Assembly (NCBI GenBank): GCA_961205875.1
Contig: OY540812.1
Span: 33,675,098 to 33,739,097 of the forward strand
DNA from: Sialis fuliginosa
Lineage: Eukaryota > Arthropoda > Insecta > Megaloptera > Sialidae
Length of the DNA: 64,000 nt
Direction of reading: 5' to 3'
Positions 11,437 to 24,534 of this stretch are shown piece by piece; position 1 is the stretch's first letter, and each line of letters starts with the position of its first letter. The notes beneath the pieces are model-generated. The model was not told where the DNA came from. It ran no database searches and was given only the letters and a program-made list of their open reading frames with translations. The position numbers and the translations under genes were made by a program.

Positions 11437-12037
11437 ACATAAATTTAATCATAAACTTGGACATAAATTTAAACATACACTTAAACATAAAATAGAACAT
11501 TAATTAAAACATAAACTTAAACATTAACCAAAACATAAACTTAAACATAAACTTAAACATAAACTTAAACATAAACTTAAACATAAACTTAAACATAAAC
11601 TTAAACATAAACTTAAACATAAACTTAAACATAAACTGAAACATAAACTTAAACATAAAATTAAACATAAACTTAAACATAAACTTAAACATAAACTTAA
11701 TCATAAACTTAAACATAAACATAAACCTAAACATACACATTAAAATAAACATAAATATAAATATAAACATAAACATAAACATAAACATAAACATAAACAT
11801 AAACATAAACGTAAACGTAAACGTAAACGTAAACGTAAACGTAAACGTAAACGTAAACGTAAACGTAAACATAAACTTAAACTTAAAAATAAACTTAAAC
11901 ATAAACATAAACATAAACTCAAACCTAAACATACACATTACAATAAACATAAACATAAATATAAACATAAACATAAACATAAACATAAACATAAACATAA
12001 ACATAAACATAAACATAAACATAAACATAAACATAAA
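11437..12037 (-). repeat. Reverse arm R2
   Basis: Near-copy of R1 with the same odd units in the same order. It differs mainly in dodecamer number, CGTAAA number (ten against eight) and a much shorter pure CATAAA run beside the core. Confidence 0.92.
11810..11869 (-). repeat. (CGTAAA)10 CpG hexamer patch
   Basis: Ten CGTAAA hexamers at the place equivalent to the eight in R1. The patch has changed length by whole hexamers since the R1/R2 duplication. Confidence 0.97.
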
Positions 12038-12302
12038 CAACACACTTCGTCTCAATTCGATTTTGCATTGAAAAATAATTATATTAAATCTTCCTCAAGA
12101 CAGATTAGATACAAATCGACTCGATTTGTATTAATTCGGTGTATTTTGTATTTATTCGTTAATAGTTGTCTTGATTCGTTTCAAACAGTCTATTGTAACC
12201 AGTTTTTTATATCAATTCGAAAAGTTTTAGCGCTAATCGGAAATTAAGAGTCAAAATGTCTAGATTTGACTTAATTTGATGTTATTTGAGTGATATGATG
12301 CA
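12038..12302 (+). other. Conserved core C2 (type A1)
   Basis: 265 bp. It differs from C1 by CACACTTCG for CACATTTCG and GCATTGAAA for GCATAGAAA. All ten CpGs and the palindrome are kept. Confidence 0.9.
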
Positions 12303-15300
12303 AGTTTATATTTAAGATTATGTTTATGTTTATGTTTATGTTTATGTTTATGTTTATGTTTATGTTTATGTTTATGTTTATGTTTATGTTTATGTTTATG
12401 TTTATGTTTATGTTTATGTTTATGTTTATGTTTATGTTTATGTTTATGTTTATGTTTATGTTTATGTTTATGTTTATGTTTATGTTTATGTTTATGTTTA
12501 TGTTTAAGTTTATGTTTATGTTAAAGTTTATGTTTAAGTTTATGTTTATGTTTATGTTTATGTTTAAGTTTATGTTTATGTTTATGTTTATGTTTATGTT
12601 TATGTTTATGTTTATGTTTATGTTTATGTTTATGTTTATGTTTATGTTTAAGTTTATGTTTATGTTTATGTTTATATTTATGTTTATGTTTATGTTTATG
12701 TTTATGTTTAAGTTTATGTTTATGTTTATGTTTATGTTTAAGTTTATGTTTATGTTTATGTTTATGTTTATGTTTATGTTTATGTTTATGTTTATGTTTA
12801 TGTTTATGTTTATGTTTATGTTTATGTTTATGTTTATGTTTATGTTTATGTTTATGTTTATGTTTATGTTAATGTTTATGTTTATGATTATGTTTATGTT
12901 TATGTTTATGTTTATGTTTATGTTTAAGTTTATGTTTATGTTTAAGTTTATGTTTAAGTTTATGTTTAAGTTTATGTTTATGTTTAATTTTATGTTTAAG
13001 TTTGTGTTTATGTTTATGTTTATGTTTATGTTTATGTTTTTGTTTAAGTTTATGTTTATGTTTATGTTTATGTTTATGTTTATGTTTATGTTTATGTTTA
13101 TGTTTATGTTTATGTTTATGTTTATGTTTATGTTTATGTTTATGTTTATGTTTATGTTTATGTTTATGTTTATGTTTATGTTTATGTTTATGTTTATGTT
13201 TATGTTTATGTTTATGTTTATGTTTATGTTTATGTTTATGTTTATGTTTATGTTTATGTTTATGTTTATGTTTATGTTTATGTTTATGTTTATGTTTATG
13301 TTTATGTTTATATTTATGTTTATGTTTATGTTTATGTTTATGTTTAAGTTTATGTTTATGTTTATGTTTATGTTTATGTTTATGTTTATGTTTATGTTTA
13401 TGTTTATGTTTATGTTTATGTTTATGTTTATGTTTATGTTTATGTTTATGTTTATGTTTATGTTTATGTTTATGTTTATGTTTATGTTTATGTTTATGTT
13501 TATGTTTATGTTTATGATTATGTTTATGTTTATGTTTATGTTTATGTTTATGTTTATGTTTATGTTTATGTTTAAGTTTATGTTTATGTTAAAGTTTATG
13601 TTTAAGTTTATGTTTATGTTTAAGTTTATGTTTATGTTTATGTTTATGTTTATGTTTATGTTTATGTTTAAGTTTATGTTTAAGTTTATGTTTTTGTTTA
13701 TGTTTATGTTTATGTTTATGTTTATGTTTATGTTTATGTTTATGTTTATGTTTATGTTTATGTTTATGTTTATGTTTATGTTTATGTTTATGTTTTTTTT
13801 TATGTTTATGTTTATGTTTATGTTTATGTTTATGTTTATGTTTATGTTTATGTTTATGTTTATGATTATGTTTATGTTTATGTTTATGTTTATGTTTATG
13901 TTTAAGTTTATGTTTATGTTTAAGTTTATGTTTAAGTTTATGTTTATGTTTAATTTTATGTTTAAGTTTGTGTTTATGTTTATGTTTATGTTTATGTTTA
14001 TGTTTAAGTTTATGTTTATGTTTATGTTTATGTTTATGTTTATGTTTATGTTTATGTTTATGTTTATGTTTATGTTTATGTTTATGTTTATGTTTATGTT
14101 TATGTTTATGTTTATGTTTATGTTTATGTTTATGTTTATATTTATGTTTATGTTTATGTTTATGTTTATGTTTATGTTTATGTTTATGTTTATGTTTATG
14201 TTTAAGTTTATGTTTATGTTTATGTTTATGTTTATGTTTATGTTTATGTTTATGTTTATGTTTATGTTTATGTTTATGTTTATGTTTATGTTTATGTTTA
14301 TGTTTATGTTTATGTTTATGTTTATGTTTAAGTTTATGTTTATGTTAAAGTTTATGTTTAAGTTTATGTTTATGTTTATGTTTAAGTTTATGTTTATGTT
14401 TATGTTTATGTTTATGTTTAAGTTTATGTTTAAGTTTATGTTTTTGTTTATGTTTATGTTTATGTTTATGTTTATGTTTATGTTTATGTTTATGTTTATG
14501 TTTATGTTTATGTTTATGTTTATGTTTATGTTTATGTTTATGTTTATGTTTATGTTTATGTTTATGTTTATGTTTATGTTTATGTTTATGTTTATGTTTA
14601 TGTTTATGTTTAAGTTTATGTTTATGTTTATGTTATTGTTTAAGTTTATGTTTATGTTTATGTTTATGTTTATGTTTATGTTTATGTTTATGTTTATGTT
14701 TATGTTTATGTTTATGTTTATGTTTATGTTTATGTTTATGTTTATGTTTATGTTTATGTTTATGTTTATGTTTATGTTTATGTTTATGTTTATGTTTATG
14801 TTTATGTTTATGTTTATGTTTATGTTTTTGTTTATGTTTATGTTTATGTTTATGTTTATGTTTATGTTTATGTTTATGTTTATGTTTATGTTTATGTTTA
14901 TGTTTATGTTTATGTTTATGTTTATGTTTATGTTTATGTTTATGTTTATGTTTATGTTTATGTTTATGTTTATGTTTATGTTTATGTTTATGTTTATGTT
15001 TATGTTTATGTTTATGTTTATGTTTAAGTTTATGTTTATGTTTATGTTATTGTTTAAGTTTGTGTTTATGTTTATGTTTATGTTTATGTTTATGTTTATG
15101 TTTATGTTTATGTTTATGTTTATGTTTATGTTTATGTTTATGTTTATGTTTATGTTTATGTTTATGTTTATGTTTATGTTTATGTTTATGTTTATGTTTA
15201 TGTTTATGTTTATGTTTATGTTTATGTTTATGTTTATGTTTATGTTATTGTTTAAGTTTATGTTTATGTTTATGTTTATGTTTATGTTTATGTTTATGTT

Positions 15301-15469
15301 TATGTTTATGTTTATGTTTATGTTTATGTTTATGTTTATGTTTATGTTTATGTTTATGTTTATGTTTATGTTTATGTTTATGTTTATATTTATGTTTATG
15401 TTTATGTTTTAATTTATGTTTAAGTTTATGATTATGTTTATGTTCAAATTTATGTTTAAATTTATGTTT
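12303..15469 (+). repeat. Forward arm F2: long (TTTATG)n array
   Basis: About 3.2 kb of hexamers with TTTAAG, TTAAAG, TTTGTG and TTATTG variants in recurring order. A block near 12884-13100 recurs near 13862-13990, about 966 bp later. A T9 run lies at 13793-13801. The stretch 13.76-15.2 kb recurs in F3 at an offset of about 3,520 bp. The 1,030-codon Met-Phe frame at 12320-15412 is a by-product of the hexamer. Confidence 0.93.
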
Positions 15470-15503
15470 AAGTTTATGTTTAAGTTTATTTAAACATAAA
15501 CTT
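15470..15503. repeat. Strand-switch hairpin J3
   Basis: Arms AAGTTTATGTTTAA and TTAAACATAAACTT (14 bp each, perfect) flank the loop GTTTAT. The array orientation reverses exactly here. This is the reference form of the common junction. Confidence 0.88.
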
Positions 15504-16539
15504 AATCATAAACTCAATCATAAACATAAACATAAAATAAAACATAAACATAAACATAAACTTTAACATAAACCTAATCATAAACGTAATCATAAAAATA
15601 AACAAAAACTTAATCATAAACATAATCATAAACTTAAACATAAATTAAAACATAAACATAAACATAAACATAAACATAAACATAAACATAAACATAAACA
15701 TAAACTTAAACATAAACTTAATTATAAACTTAATCATTAACTTAATCATAAACTTAAAGATAAACTTAATCATAAACTTAAACATAAACTTAAACATAAA
15801 CTTAATCATAAACATAATTATAAACTTAAACATAAACTTACAACATAAACTTAATCATAAACTTAATCATAAACTTAATCATAAACTTAATCATAAACTT
15901 AATCATAAACTTAAACATAAACTTAAACCTAAACTTAATCATAAACTTAATCATAAACTTAATTATAAACTTAAACATAAACTTAATCATAAAACTAATC
16001 ATAAACTTAATCATAAACTTAAACATAAACTTAATCATAATCTTAAACATAAATTTAAACATAAACTTAAACATAAACTTAAACATAAAATTAAACATAA
16101 ACTCAAACATAATCTTAATCATAAACTAAATCATAAACTTAATCATAAACTTAATCATAAACTTAATCATAAACTTAAACATAAACTTAAACATAAACTT
16201 AAACATAAACATAAACACAAACTTAAACATAAACTTAATCATAAACTTAATCATAAACTTAATCATAAACTTAATCATAAACTTAATCATAAACTTAAAC
16301 ATAAATTAAAACATAAACATAAACATAAACATAAACATAAACATAAACATAAACATAAACATAAACATAAACATAAACATAAACATAAACATAAACATAA
16401 ACATAAACTTAAACATAAACATAAACATAAACATAAACATAAACATAAACATAAACATAAACATAAACATAAACATAAACATAAACATAAACATAAACAT
16501 AAACATAAACATAAACATAAACATAAACATAAACATAAG
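15504..16539 (-). repeat. Reverse arm R3
   Basis: CATAAACTTAAT dodecamers with an internal pure CATAAA block near 15656-15708, the rare anchor TTACAACAT near 15838, and a long pure CATAAA run from about 16410 to the core. The last hexamer is CATAAG instead of CATAAA. Confidence 0.92.
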
Positions 16540-16803
16540 CAACACATTTCGTCTCAATTCGATTTTGCATAGAAAAATAATTATATTAAATCTTCCCAAG
16601 ACAGATTAGATACAAATCGACTCGATTTGTATTAATTCGGTGTATTTTGTATTTATTCGATAATAGTTGTCTTGATTCGTTTCAAACAGTCTATTGTAAC
16701 CAGTTTTTTATATCAATTCGAAAAGTTTCAGCGCTAATCGGAAATTTAGAGTCAAAATGTCTAGATTTGACTTAATTTGATGTTATTTGAGTCATATGAT
16801 GCA
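16540..16803 (+). other. Conserved core C3 (type A2, 264 bp)
   Basis: One base is missing in the CTTCC(T)CAAG stretch. Other diagnostic changes are TTCGATAATAG, GTTTCAGCG, AAATTTAGAG and GAGTCATATG. It keeps the CGCTAATCGG CpG of type A. C7 looks identical. Confidence 0.9.
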
Positions 16804-19782
16804 AGTTTATGTTTAAGATTATGTTTATGTTTATGTTTATGTTTATGTTTATGTTTATGTTTATGTTTATGTTTATGTTTATATTTATGTTTAGGTTTAT
16901 GTTTATGTTTGTGTTTATGTTTATGTTTATGTTTAAGTTTATGTTTATGTTTATGTTTATGTTTATGTTTATGTTTATGTTTATATTTATGTTTAGGTTT
17001 ATGTTTATGTTTGTGTTTATGTTTATGTTTATGTTTAAGTTTATGTTTATGTTTATGTTTAAGTTTATGTTTATGTTTATGTTTAAGTTTATGTTTAAGT
17101 TTAAGTTAAAGTTTATGTTTATGTTGATGTTTATATTTATGTTTATGTTTATGTTTATGTTTATGTATATGTTTATGTTTAAGTTTATGTTTATATTTAT
17201 GTTTATGTTTATGTTTATGTTTATGTTTATGTTTATGTTTAGGTTTATGTTTATGTTTATGTTTATGTTTATGTTTATGTTTATGTTTATGTTTATGTTT
17301 ATGTTTATGTTTATGTTTATGTTTATGTTTTTTTTTATGTTTATGTTTATGTTTATGTTTATGTTTATGTTTATGTTTATGTTTATGTTTATGTTTATGA
17401 TTATGTTTATGTTTATGTTTATGTTTATGTTTAAGTTTATGTTTATGTTTAAGTTTATGTTTAAGTTTATGTTTATGTTTAATTTTATGTTTAAGTTTGT
17501 GTTTATGTTTATGTTTATGTTTATGTTTATGTTTAAGTTTATGTTTATGTTTATGTTTATGTTTATGTTTATGTTTATGTTTATGTTTATGTTTATGTTT
17601 ATGTTTATGTTTATGTTTATGTTTATGTTTATGTTTATGTTTATGTTTATGTTTATGTTTATGTTTATATTTATGTTTATGTTTATGTTTATGTTTATGT
17701 TTATGTTTATGTTTATGTTTATGTTTATGTTTATGTTTAAGTTTATGTTTATGTTTATGTTTATGTTTATGTTTATGTTTATGTTTATGTTTATGTTTAT
17801 GTTTATGTTTATGTTTATGTTTATGTTTATGTTTATGTTTATGTTTAAGTTTATGTTTATGTTAAAGTTTATGTTTAAGTTTATGTTTATGTTTATGTTT
17901 AAGTTTATGTTTATGTTTATGTTTATGTTTATGTTTAAGTTTATGTTTAAGTTTATGTTTTTGTTTATGTTTATGTTTATGTTTATGTTTATGTTTATGT
18001 TTATGTTTATGTTTATGTTTATGTTTATGTTTATGTTTATGTTTATGTTTATGTTTATGTTTATGTTTATGTTTATGTTTATGTTTATGTTTATGTTTAT
18101 GTTTATGTTTATGTTTATGTTTATGTTTATGTTTATGTTTAAGTTTATGTTTATGTTTATGTTATTGTTTAAGTTTATGTTTATGTTTATGTTTATGTTT
18201 ATGTTTATGTTTATGTTTATGTTTATGTTTATGTTTATGTTTATGTTTATGTTTATGTTTATGTTTATGTTTATGTTTATGTTTATGTTTATGTTTATGT
18301 TTATGTTTATGTTTATGTTTATGTTTATGTTTATGTTTATGTTTTTGTTTATGTTTATGTTTATGTTTATGTTTATGTTTATGTTTATGTTTATGTTTAT
18401 GTTTATGTTTATGTTTATGTTTATGTTTATGTTTATGTTTATGTTTATGTTTATGTTTATGTTTATGTTTATGTTTATGTTTATGTTTATGTTTATGTTT
18501 ATGTTTATGTTTATGTTTATGTTTATGTTTATGTTTATGTTTAAGTTTATGTTTATGTTTATGTTATTGTTTAAGTTTGTGTTTATGTTTATGTTTATGT
18601 TTATGTTTATGTTTATGTTTATGTTTATGTTTATGTTTATGTTTATGTTTATGTTTATGTTTATGTTTATGTTTATGTTTATGTTTATGTTTATGTTTAT
18701 GTTTATGTTTATGTTTATGTTTATGTTTATGTTTATGTTTATGTTTATGTTTATGTTTATGTTTATGTTTATGTTTATGTTTATGTTTATGTTTATGTTT
18801 ATGTTTATGTTTATGTTTAAGTTTATGTTTATGTTAAAGTTTATGTTTAAGTTTATGTTTATGTTTATGTTTAAGTTTATGTTTATGTTTATGTTTATGT
18901 TTATGTTTAAGTTTATGTTTAAGTTTATGTTTTTGTTTATGTTTATGTTTATGTTTATGTTTATGTTTATGTTTATGTTTATGTTTATGTTTATGTTTAT
19001 GTTTATGTTTATGTTTATGTTTATGTTTATGTTTATGTTTATGTTTATGTTTATGTTTATGTTTATGTTTATGTTTATGTTTATGTTTATGTTTATGTTT
19101 ATGTTTATGTTTATGTTTATGTTTATGTTTATGTTTATGTTTATGTTTATGTTTAAGTTTATGTTTATGTTAAAGTTTATGTTTAAGTTTATGTTTATGT
19201 TTATGTTTATGTTTAAGTTTATGTTTATGTTTATGTTTATGTTTATGTTTATGTTTATGTTTATGTTTATGTTTATGTTTATGTTTATGTTTATGTTTAT
19301 GTTTATGTTTATGTTTATGTTTATGTTTATGTTTATGTTTATGTTTATGTTTATGTTTAAGTTTATGTTTATGTTTAAGTTTATGTTTATGTTTATGTTT
19401 ATGTTTATGTTTATGTTTATGTTTATGTTTATGTTTATGTTTATGTTTATGTTTAAGTTTGTGTTTATGTTTATGTTTATGTTTATGTTTATGTATAAGT
19501 TTATGTTTATGTTTATGTTTATGTTTATGTTTATGTTTATGTTTATGTTTATGTTTATGTTTATGTTTATGTTTATGTTTATGTTTAAGTTTATGTTTAT
19601 GTATATGTTTATGTTTATGTTTATGTTTAAGTTTATGTTTATGTTTATGTTTAAATTTATATTTAAGTTTATGTTTATGTTTATGTTTAAGTCTATGTTT
19701 ATGTTTATGTTTTAATTTATGTTTAAGTTTATGTTTAAGTTTATGTTTTATTTATGTTTAAGTAATGTATATGTTTATGTTC
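16804..19782 (+). repeat. Forward arm F3
   Basis: About 3 kb of hexamers. The first 350 bp holds TTTAGG, TTTGTG and TTGATG variants shared with F7. The middle (17.29-18.7 kb) repeats part of F2. The last 650 bp (from about 19150) matches the ends of F8 and F9, including a shoulder with TTTAAGTCTATG and AAGTAATG just before the junction. The 968-codon frame at 16809-19715 is a repeat artefact. Confidence 0.93.
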
Positions 19783-19816
19783 AAATTTATGTTTAAGTTT
19801 ATTTAAACATAAACTT
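19783..19816. repeat. Strand-switch hairpin J4
   Basis: The left arm is AAATTTATGTTTAA, giving one mismatch against the right arm TTAAACATAAACTT. The loop is GTTTAT. Confidence 0.85.
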
Positions 19817-21872
19817 AATCATAAACTTAAACATAAATTTAAACTAAAATTAAAACATAAACTTAATTGTAAATTAAAACATAAACTTAAACATAAACTT
19901 AATCATAAACTTAATCATAAACTTAATAATAAACTAAAACATAAACTTAATCATAAACTTAAAGATAAACTTAATCATAATCTAAATCATAAACTTAATC
20001 ATAAACTTAATTATAAACTTAATCATAAACTCAATCATAAACTTAATCATAAACTTAATCATAAATTTAATCATAAACTTAAACATAAACTTAAACCTAA
20101 ACTTAATAATAAACTTAATCATAAACTTAAACATAAACTTAATCATAAAATTAATCATAAACTTAATCATAAACTTAATCATAAACTTAAACATAAACTT
20201 AAACATAAACTTAATCATAAACTTAATCATAAACTTAAACATAAACTTAATCATAAACTTAAACATAAACTTAATCATAAACTTAAAGATAAACTTAATC
20301 ATAAACTTAAACATAAACTTAAACATACATAAACTTAAACATAAACTTAATCATAAACTTAATCATAAACTTAAACATAAACTTAATCATAAACTTAAAG
20401 ATAAACTTAATCATAAACTTAATCATAAACTTAATCATAAACTTAAACATAAACTTAATCATAAACTTAAAGATAAACTTAATCATAAACTTAATCATAA
20501 ACTTAATCATAAACTTAATCATAAACTTAATCATAAACTTAAACATAAACTTAAACATAAACTTAATCATAAACTTAATAATAAACTTAAACATAAACTT
20601 AATCATAAACTTAAAGATAAACTTAATCATAATCTAAATCATAAACTTAATCATAAACTTAATTATAAACTTAATCATAAACTTAATCATAAACTTAATC
20701 ATAAACTTAATCATAAATTTAATCATAAACTTAAACATAAACTTCAACATAAACTTAATCATAAACTTAAAGATAAACTTAATCATAAACTTAAACATAA
20801 ACTTAAACATACATAAACTTAAACATAAACTTAATCATAAACTTAATCATAAACTTAAACATAAACTTAATCATAAACTTAAAGATAAACTTAATCATAA
20901 ACTTAATCATAAACTTAATCATAAACTTAAACATAAACTTAATCATAAACTTAAAGATAAACTTAATCATAAACTTAATCATAAACTTAATCATAAACTT
21001 AATCATAAACTTAATCATAAACTTAAACATAAACTTAAACATAAACTTAATCATAAACTTAATAATAAACTTAAACATAAACTTAATCATAAACTTAAAG
21101 ATAAACTTAATCATAATCTAAATCATAAACTTAATCATAAACTTAATTATAAACTTAATCATAAACTTAATCATAAACTTAATCATAAACTTAATCATAA
21201 ATTTAATCATAAACTTAAACATAAACTTCAACATAAACTTAATCATAAACTTAATCATAAACTTAATCATAAACTTAAACATAAACTTAATCATAAAATT
21301 AATCATAAACTTAATCATAAACTTAAACATAAACTTTATCATAAACTTAAACATAAATTAAAACATAAACATAAACTTAAACATAAACTTAATCATAAAC
21401 TTAAACATAAACTTAATCATAAACCCAAACATAAATTTAAACATAAACCTAATCATAAACTTAAACATAAACTTAAAGATAAACTTAATCATAAACTTAA
21501 TCATAAAATTAAACATAAACTTAATCATAAACTTATTCATAAACTTAAACATAAACTTAATCATAACTTTAAAGATAAACTTAATCATAATCTAAATCAT
21601 AAACTTAATCATAAACTTAATCATAAACTTAATCATAAACTTAATCATAAACTTAAACATAAACTTAAACATAAACTTAATCATAAACTTAAACATAGAC
21701 TTAAACATAAACTTAATCATAAACTTAATCATAAACTTAATCATAAACTTAATCATAAACATAAACATAAACATAAACATAAACATAAACATAAACATAA
21801 ACATAAACTTAACATAAAGATAAACATAAACATAAACATAAACATAAACATAAACATAAACATAAACATAAA
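19817..21872 (-). repeat. Reverse arm R4
   Basis: 2,056 bp of CATAAACTTAAT with recurrent anchors CTTAAAGAT and ATCTAAATCAT. A 484-bp block (frames at 20319-20630 and 20803-21114 read the same) is tandemly duplicated. Near the core the register slips in CTTAACATAAAGAT. R10 is a same-length copy at offset 17,213. Confidence 0.92.
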
Positions 21873-22137
21873 CAACACATTTCGTCTCAATTCGATTTTG
21901 CATTGAAAAATAATTATATAAAATCTTCCTCAAGACAGATTAGATACAAATCGACTAGATTTGTATTAATTCGGTGTATTTTGTATTTATTCGTTAATAG
22001 TTGTCTTGATTCGTTTCAAACAGTCTATTTTAACCAGTTTTTTATATCAATTCGAAAAGAGTCAGCGCTAATCAGAAATTAAGAGTCAAAATGTCTAGAT
22101 TTGACTTAATTTGATGTTATTTGAGTGATATGATGCA
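21873..22137 (+). other. Conserved core C4 (type B)
   Basis: 265 bp. Type-B marks are TATATAAAATC (a TATA-box-like string at 21915-21923), CTATTTTAACC, CGCTAATCAG (one CpG lost) and GCATGTTT at the right border. It also has AAAAGAGTCAGCG, and GACTAGATTT, which breaks one base pair of the 23-bp palindrome. C10 looks identical. Confidence 0.9.
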
Positions 22138-22981
22138 TGTTTATGGTTAAGATTATGTTTATGTTTATGTTTATGTTTATGTTTATGTTTATGTTTATGT
22201 TTATGTTTATGTTTATGTTTATGTTTATGTTTATGTTTATGTTTATGTTTATGTTTATGTTTATGTTTATGTTTATGTTTATGTTTATGTTTATGTTTAT
22301 GTTTATGTTTATGTTTATGTTTATGTTTATGTTTATGTTTATGTTTATGTTTATGTTTATGTTTATGTTTATGTTTATGTTTATGTTTATGTTTATGTTT
22401 ATGTTTATGTTTATGTTTATGTTTATGTTTATGTTTATGTTTATGTTTATGTTTATGTTTATGTTTATGTTTATGTTTATGTTTATGTTTTAATTTATGT
22501 TTAAGTTTATGATTATGTTTATGTTTAAGCTTATGTTTAAAATTATTATTTGAGTTTATGTGTATGTTTTTTTTTATGTTTTTGTTTATGTTTATGTTTA
22601 TGTTTATGTTTATGTTTATGTTTATGTTTATGTTTATGTTTATGTTTATGTTTATGTTTATGTTTATGTTTATGTTTATGTTTATGTTTATGTTTATGTT
22701 TATGTTTATGTTTATGTTTATGTTTATGTTTATGTTTATGTTAATGTTTATGTTTATGTTTATGTTTATGTTTATGTTTATGTTTATGTTTTAATTTATG
22801 ATTATGTTTATGTTTATGTTTATGTTTATGTTTATGTTTAAGTTTATGTTTAAGTTTATGTTTATGTTTATATTTATGTTTATATTTATGTTTATGTTTA
22901 TGTTTATGTTTAAGTTTATGTTTTATTTATGTTTAAGTAATGTTTATGTTTATGTTCAAATTTATGTTTAAATTTATGTTA
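22138..22981 (+). repeat. Forward arm F4
   Basis: Starts TGTTTATGGTTAAG, then about 330 bp of uninterrupted TTTATG, the 97-bp poly-T module, more hexamers and a degenerate shoulder. Confidence 0.93.
22488..22584 (+). repeat. 97-bp poly-T/AAGCTT module, copy M1
   Basis: Runs from TTTTAATTTATG through ATGATTATG, AAGCTTATG, AAATTATTATTTGAG and GTGTATG to a T9 run (22567-22575), then ATGTTTTTG. It interrupts pure hexamers. All seven copies are 97 bp long. Its role is unknown. Confidence 0.85.
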
Positions 22982-23015
22982 AAATTTATGTTTAAGTTTA
23001 TTTAAACATAAACTT
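22982..23015. repeat. Strand-switch hairpin J5
   Basis: Same form as J4, with one mismatch in the left arm. Confidence 0.85.
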
Positions 23016-24534
23016 AATCATAAACTTAAACATAAATTTAAACTAAAATTAAAACATAAACTTAATTGTAAATTAAAACATAAACTTAAACATAAACTTA
23101 ATTATAAACTTAATCATAAACTTAATAATAAACTTAAACATAAACTTAATCATAAACTTAAAGATAAACTTAATCATAATCTAAATCATAAACTTAATCA
23201 TAAACTTAATTATAAACTTAATCATAAACTCAATCATAAACTTAATCATAAACTTAATCATAAATTTAATCATAAACTTAAACATTAACTTAAACCTAAA
23301 CTTAATCATAAACTTAATCATAAACTTAAACATAAACTTAATCATAAAATTAATCATAAACTTAATCATAAACTTAAACATAAACTTAAACATAAACTTT
23401 ATCATAAACTTAAACATAAATTAAAACATAAACATAAACTTAAACATAAACTTAATCATAAACTTAAACATAAACTTAATTATAAACCTAAACATAAACT
23501 TAAACATAAATTTAAACATAAACTTAAACATAAACTTAATCATAAACTTAATCATAAACTTAAACATAAACTTAATCATAAACTTAAAGATAAACTTAAT
23601 CATAAACTTAAACATAAACTTAAACATAAACTTAAACATAAACTTAAACATAAACTTAATCATAAACTTAATCATAAACTTAAACATAAACTTAATCATA
23701 AACTTAAAGATAAACTTAATCATAAACTTAATCATAAAATTAAACATAAACTTAATCATAAACTTAATCATAAACTTAAACATAAACTTAATCATAAACT
23801 TAAACATAAACTTAAACATAAACTTAAACATAAACTTAATCATAAACTTAATCATAAACTTAAACATAAACTTAATCATAAACTTAAAGATAAACTTAAT
23901 TATAAACTTAATCATAAAATTAATCATAAACTTAATCATAAACTTAATCATAAATTTAATCATAAACTTAAACATAAACTTCAACCTAAACTAAATCATA
24001 AACTTAATCATAAACTTAATCATAAACTTAAACATAAACTTTATCATAAACTTAAACATAAATTAAAACATAAACATAAACTTAAACATAAACTTAATCA
24101 TAAACTTAAACATAAACTTAATCATAAACCCAAACATAAACTTAAACATAAACTTAAACATAAACTTAAACATAAACTTAATCATAAACTTAATCATAAA
24201 CTTAATCATAAACTAAACATAAACTTAAAGATAAACTTAATCATAAACTTAATCATAAAATTAAACATAAACTTAATCATAAACTTAATCATAAACTTAA
24301 ACATAAACTTAATCATAACTTTAAAGATAAACTTTATCATAATCTAAATCATAAACTTAATCATAAACTTAATCATAAACTTAATCATAAACTTAATCAT
24401 AAACTTAAACATAGACTTAAACATAAACTTAATCATAAACTTAATCATAAACATAAACATAAACATAAACTTAACATAAACATAAACATAAACATAAACA
24501 TAATCATAAACATAAACATAAACATAAACATAAA
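23016..24534 (-). repeat. Reverse arm R5
   Basis: 1,519 bp of CATAAACTTAAT/CATAAACTTAAA with several repeats of an approximately 180-240-bp block marked by CTTAAAGAT. The hexamer run beside the core is short and contains one CATAAT. Confidence 0.92.

Noticed and set aside
12320-15412. 1,030-codon open reading frame encoding alternating Met and Phe
   Set aside because: It follows from a stop-free hexamer. Other frames over the same DNA are open too (Cys-Leu, Val-Tyr), and there is no start context, domain or normal codon use.
16880-17010. TTTAGG hexamers as telomere-type repeats
   Set aside because: They are single scattered variants in a TTTATG array with no run of TTTAGG, so they are point changes and not telomere repeat.
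16777-17109. Frame starting MMLFESYDASLC at the right end of C3
   Set aside because: A short core tail followed by repeat peptide. It is found only where array lengths keep the frame open.
16809-19715. 968-codon Met-Phe frame
   Set aside because: Same cause: it is open only because the TTTATG array has no stops, and its interruptions are silent lattice variants.
21592-21933. Reverse-strand frame with a conserved start, MQNRIETKCVV, running out of the core into (YV)n
   Set aside because: Only eleven residues are non-repetitive and their conservation equals that of the core DNA. In other cores neighbouring frames are equally open. No evidence of translation.
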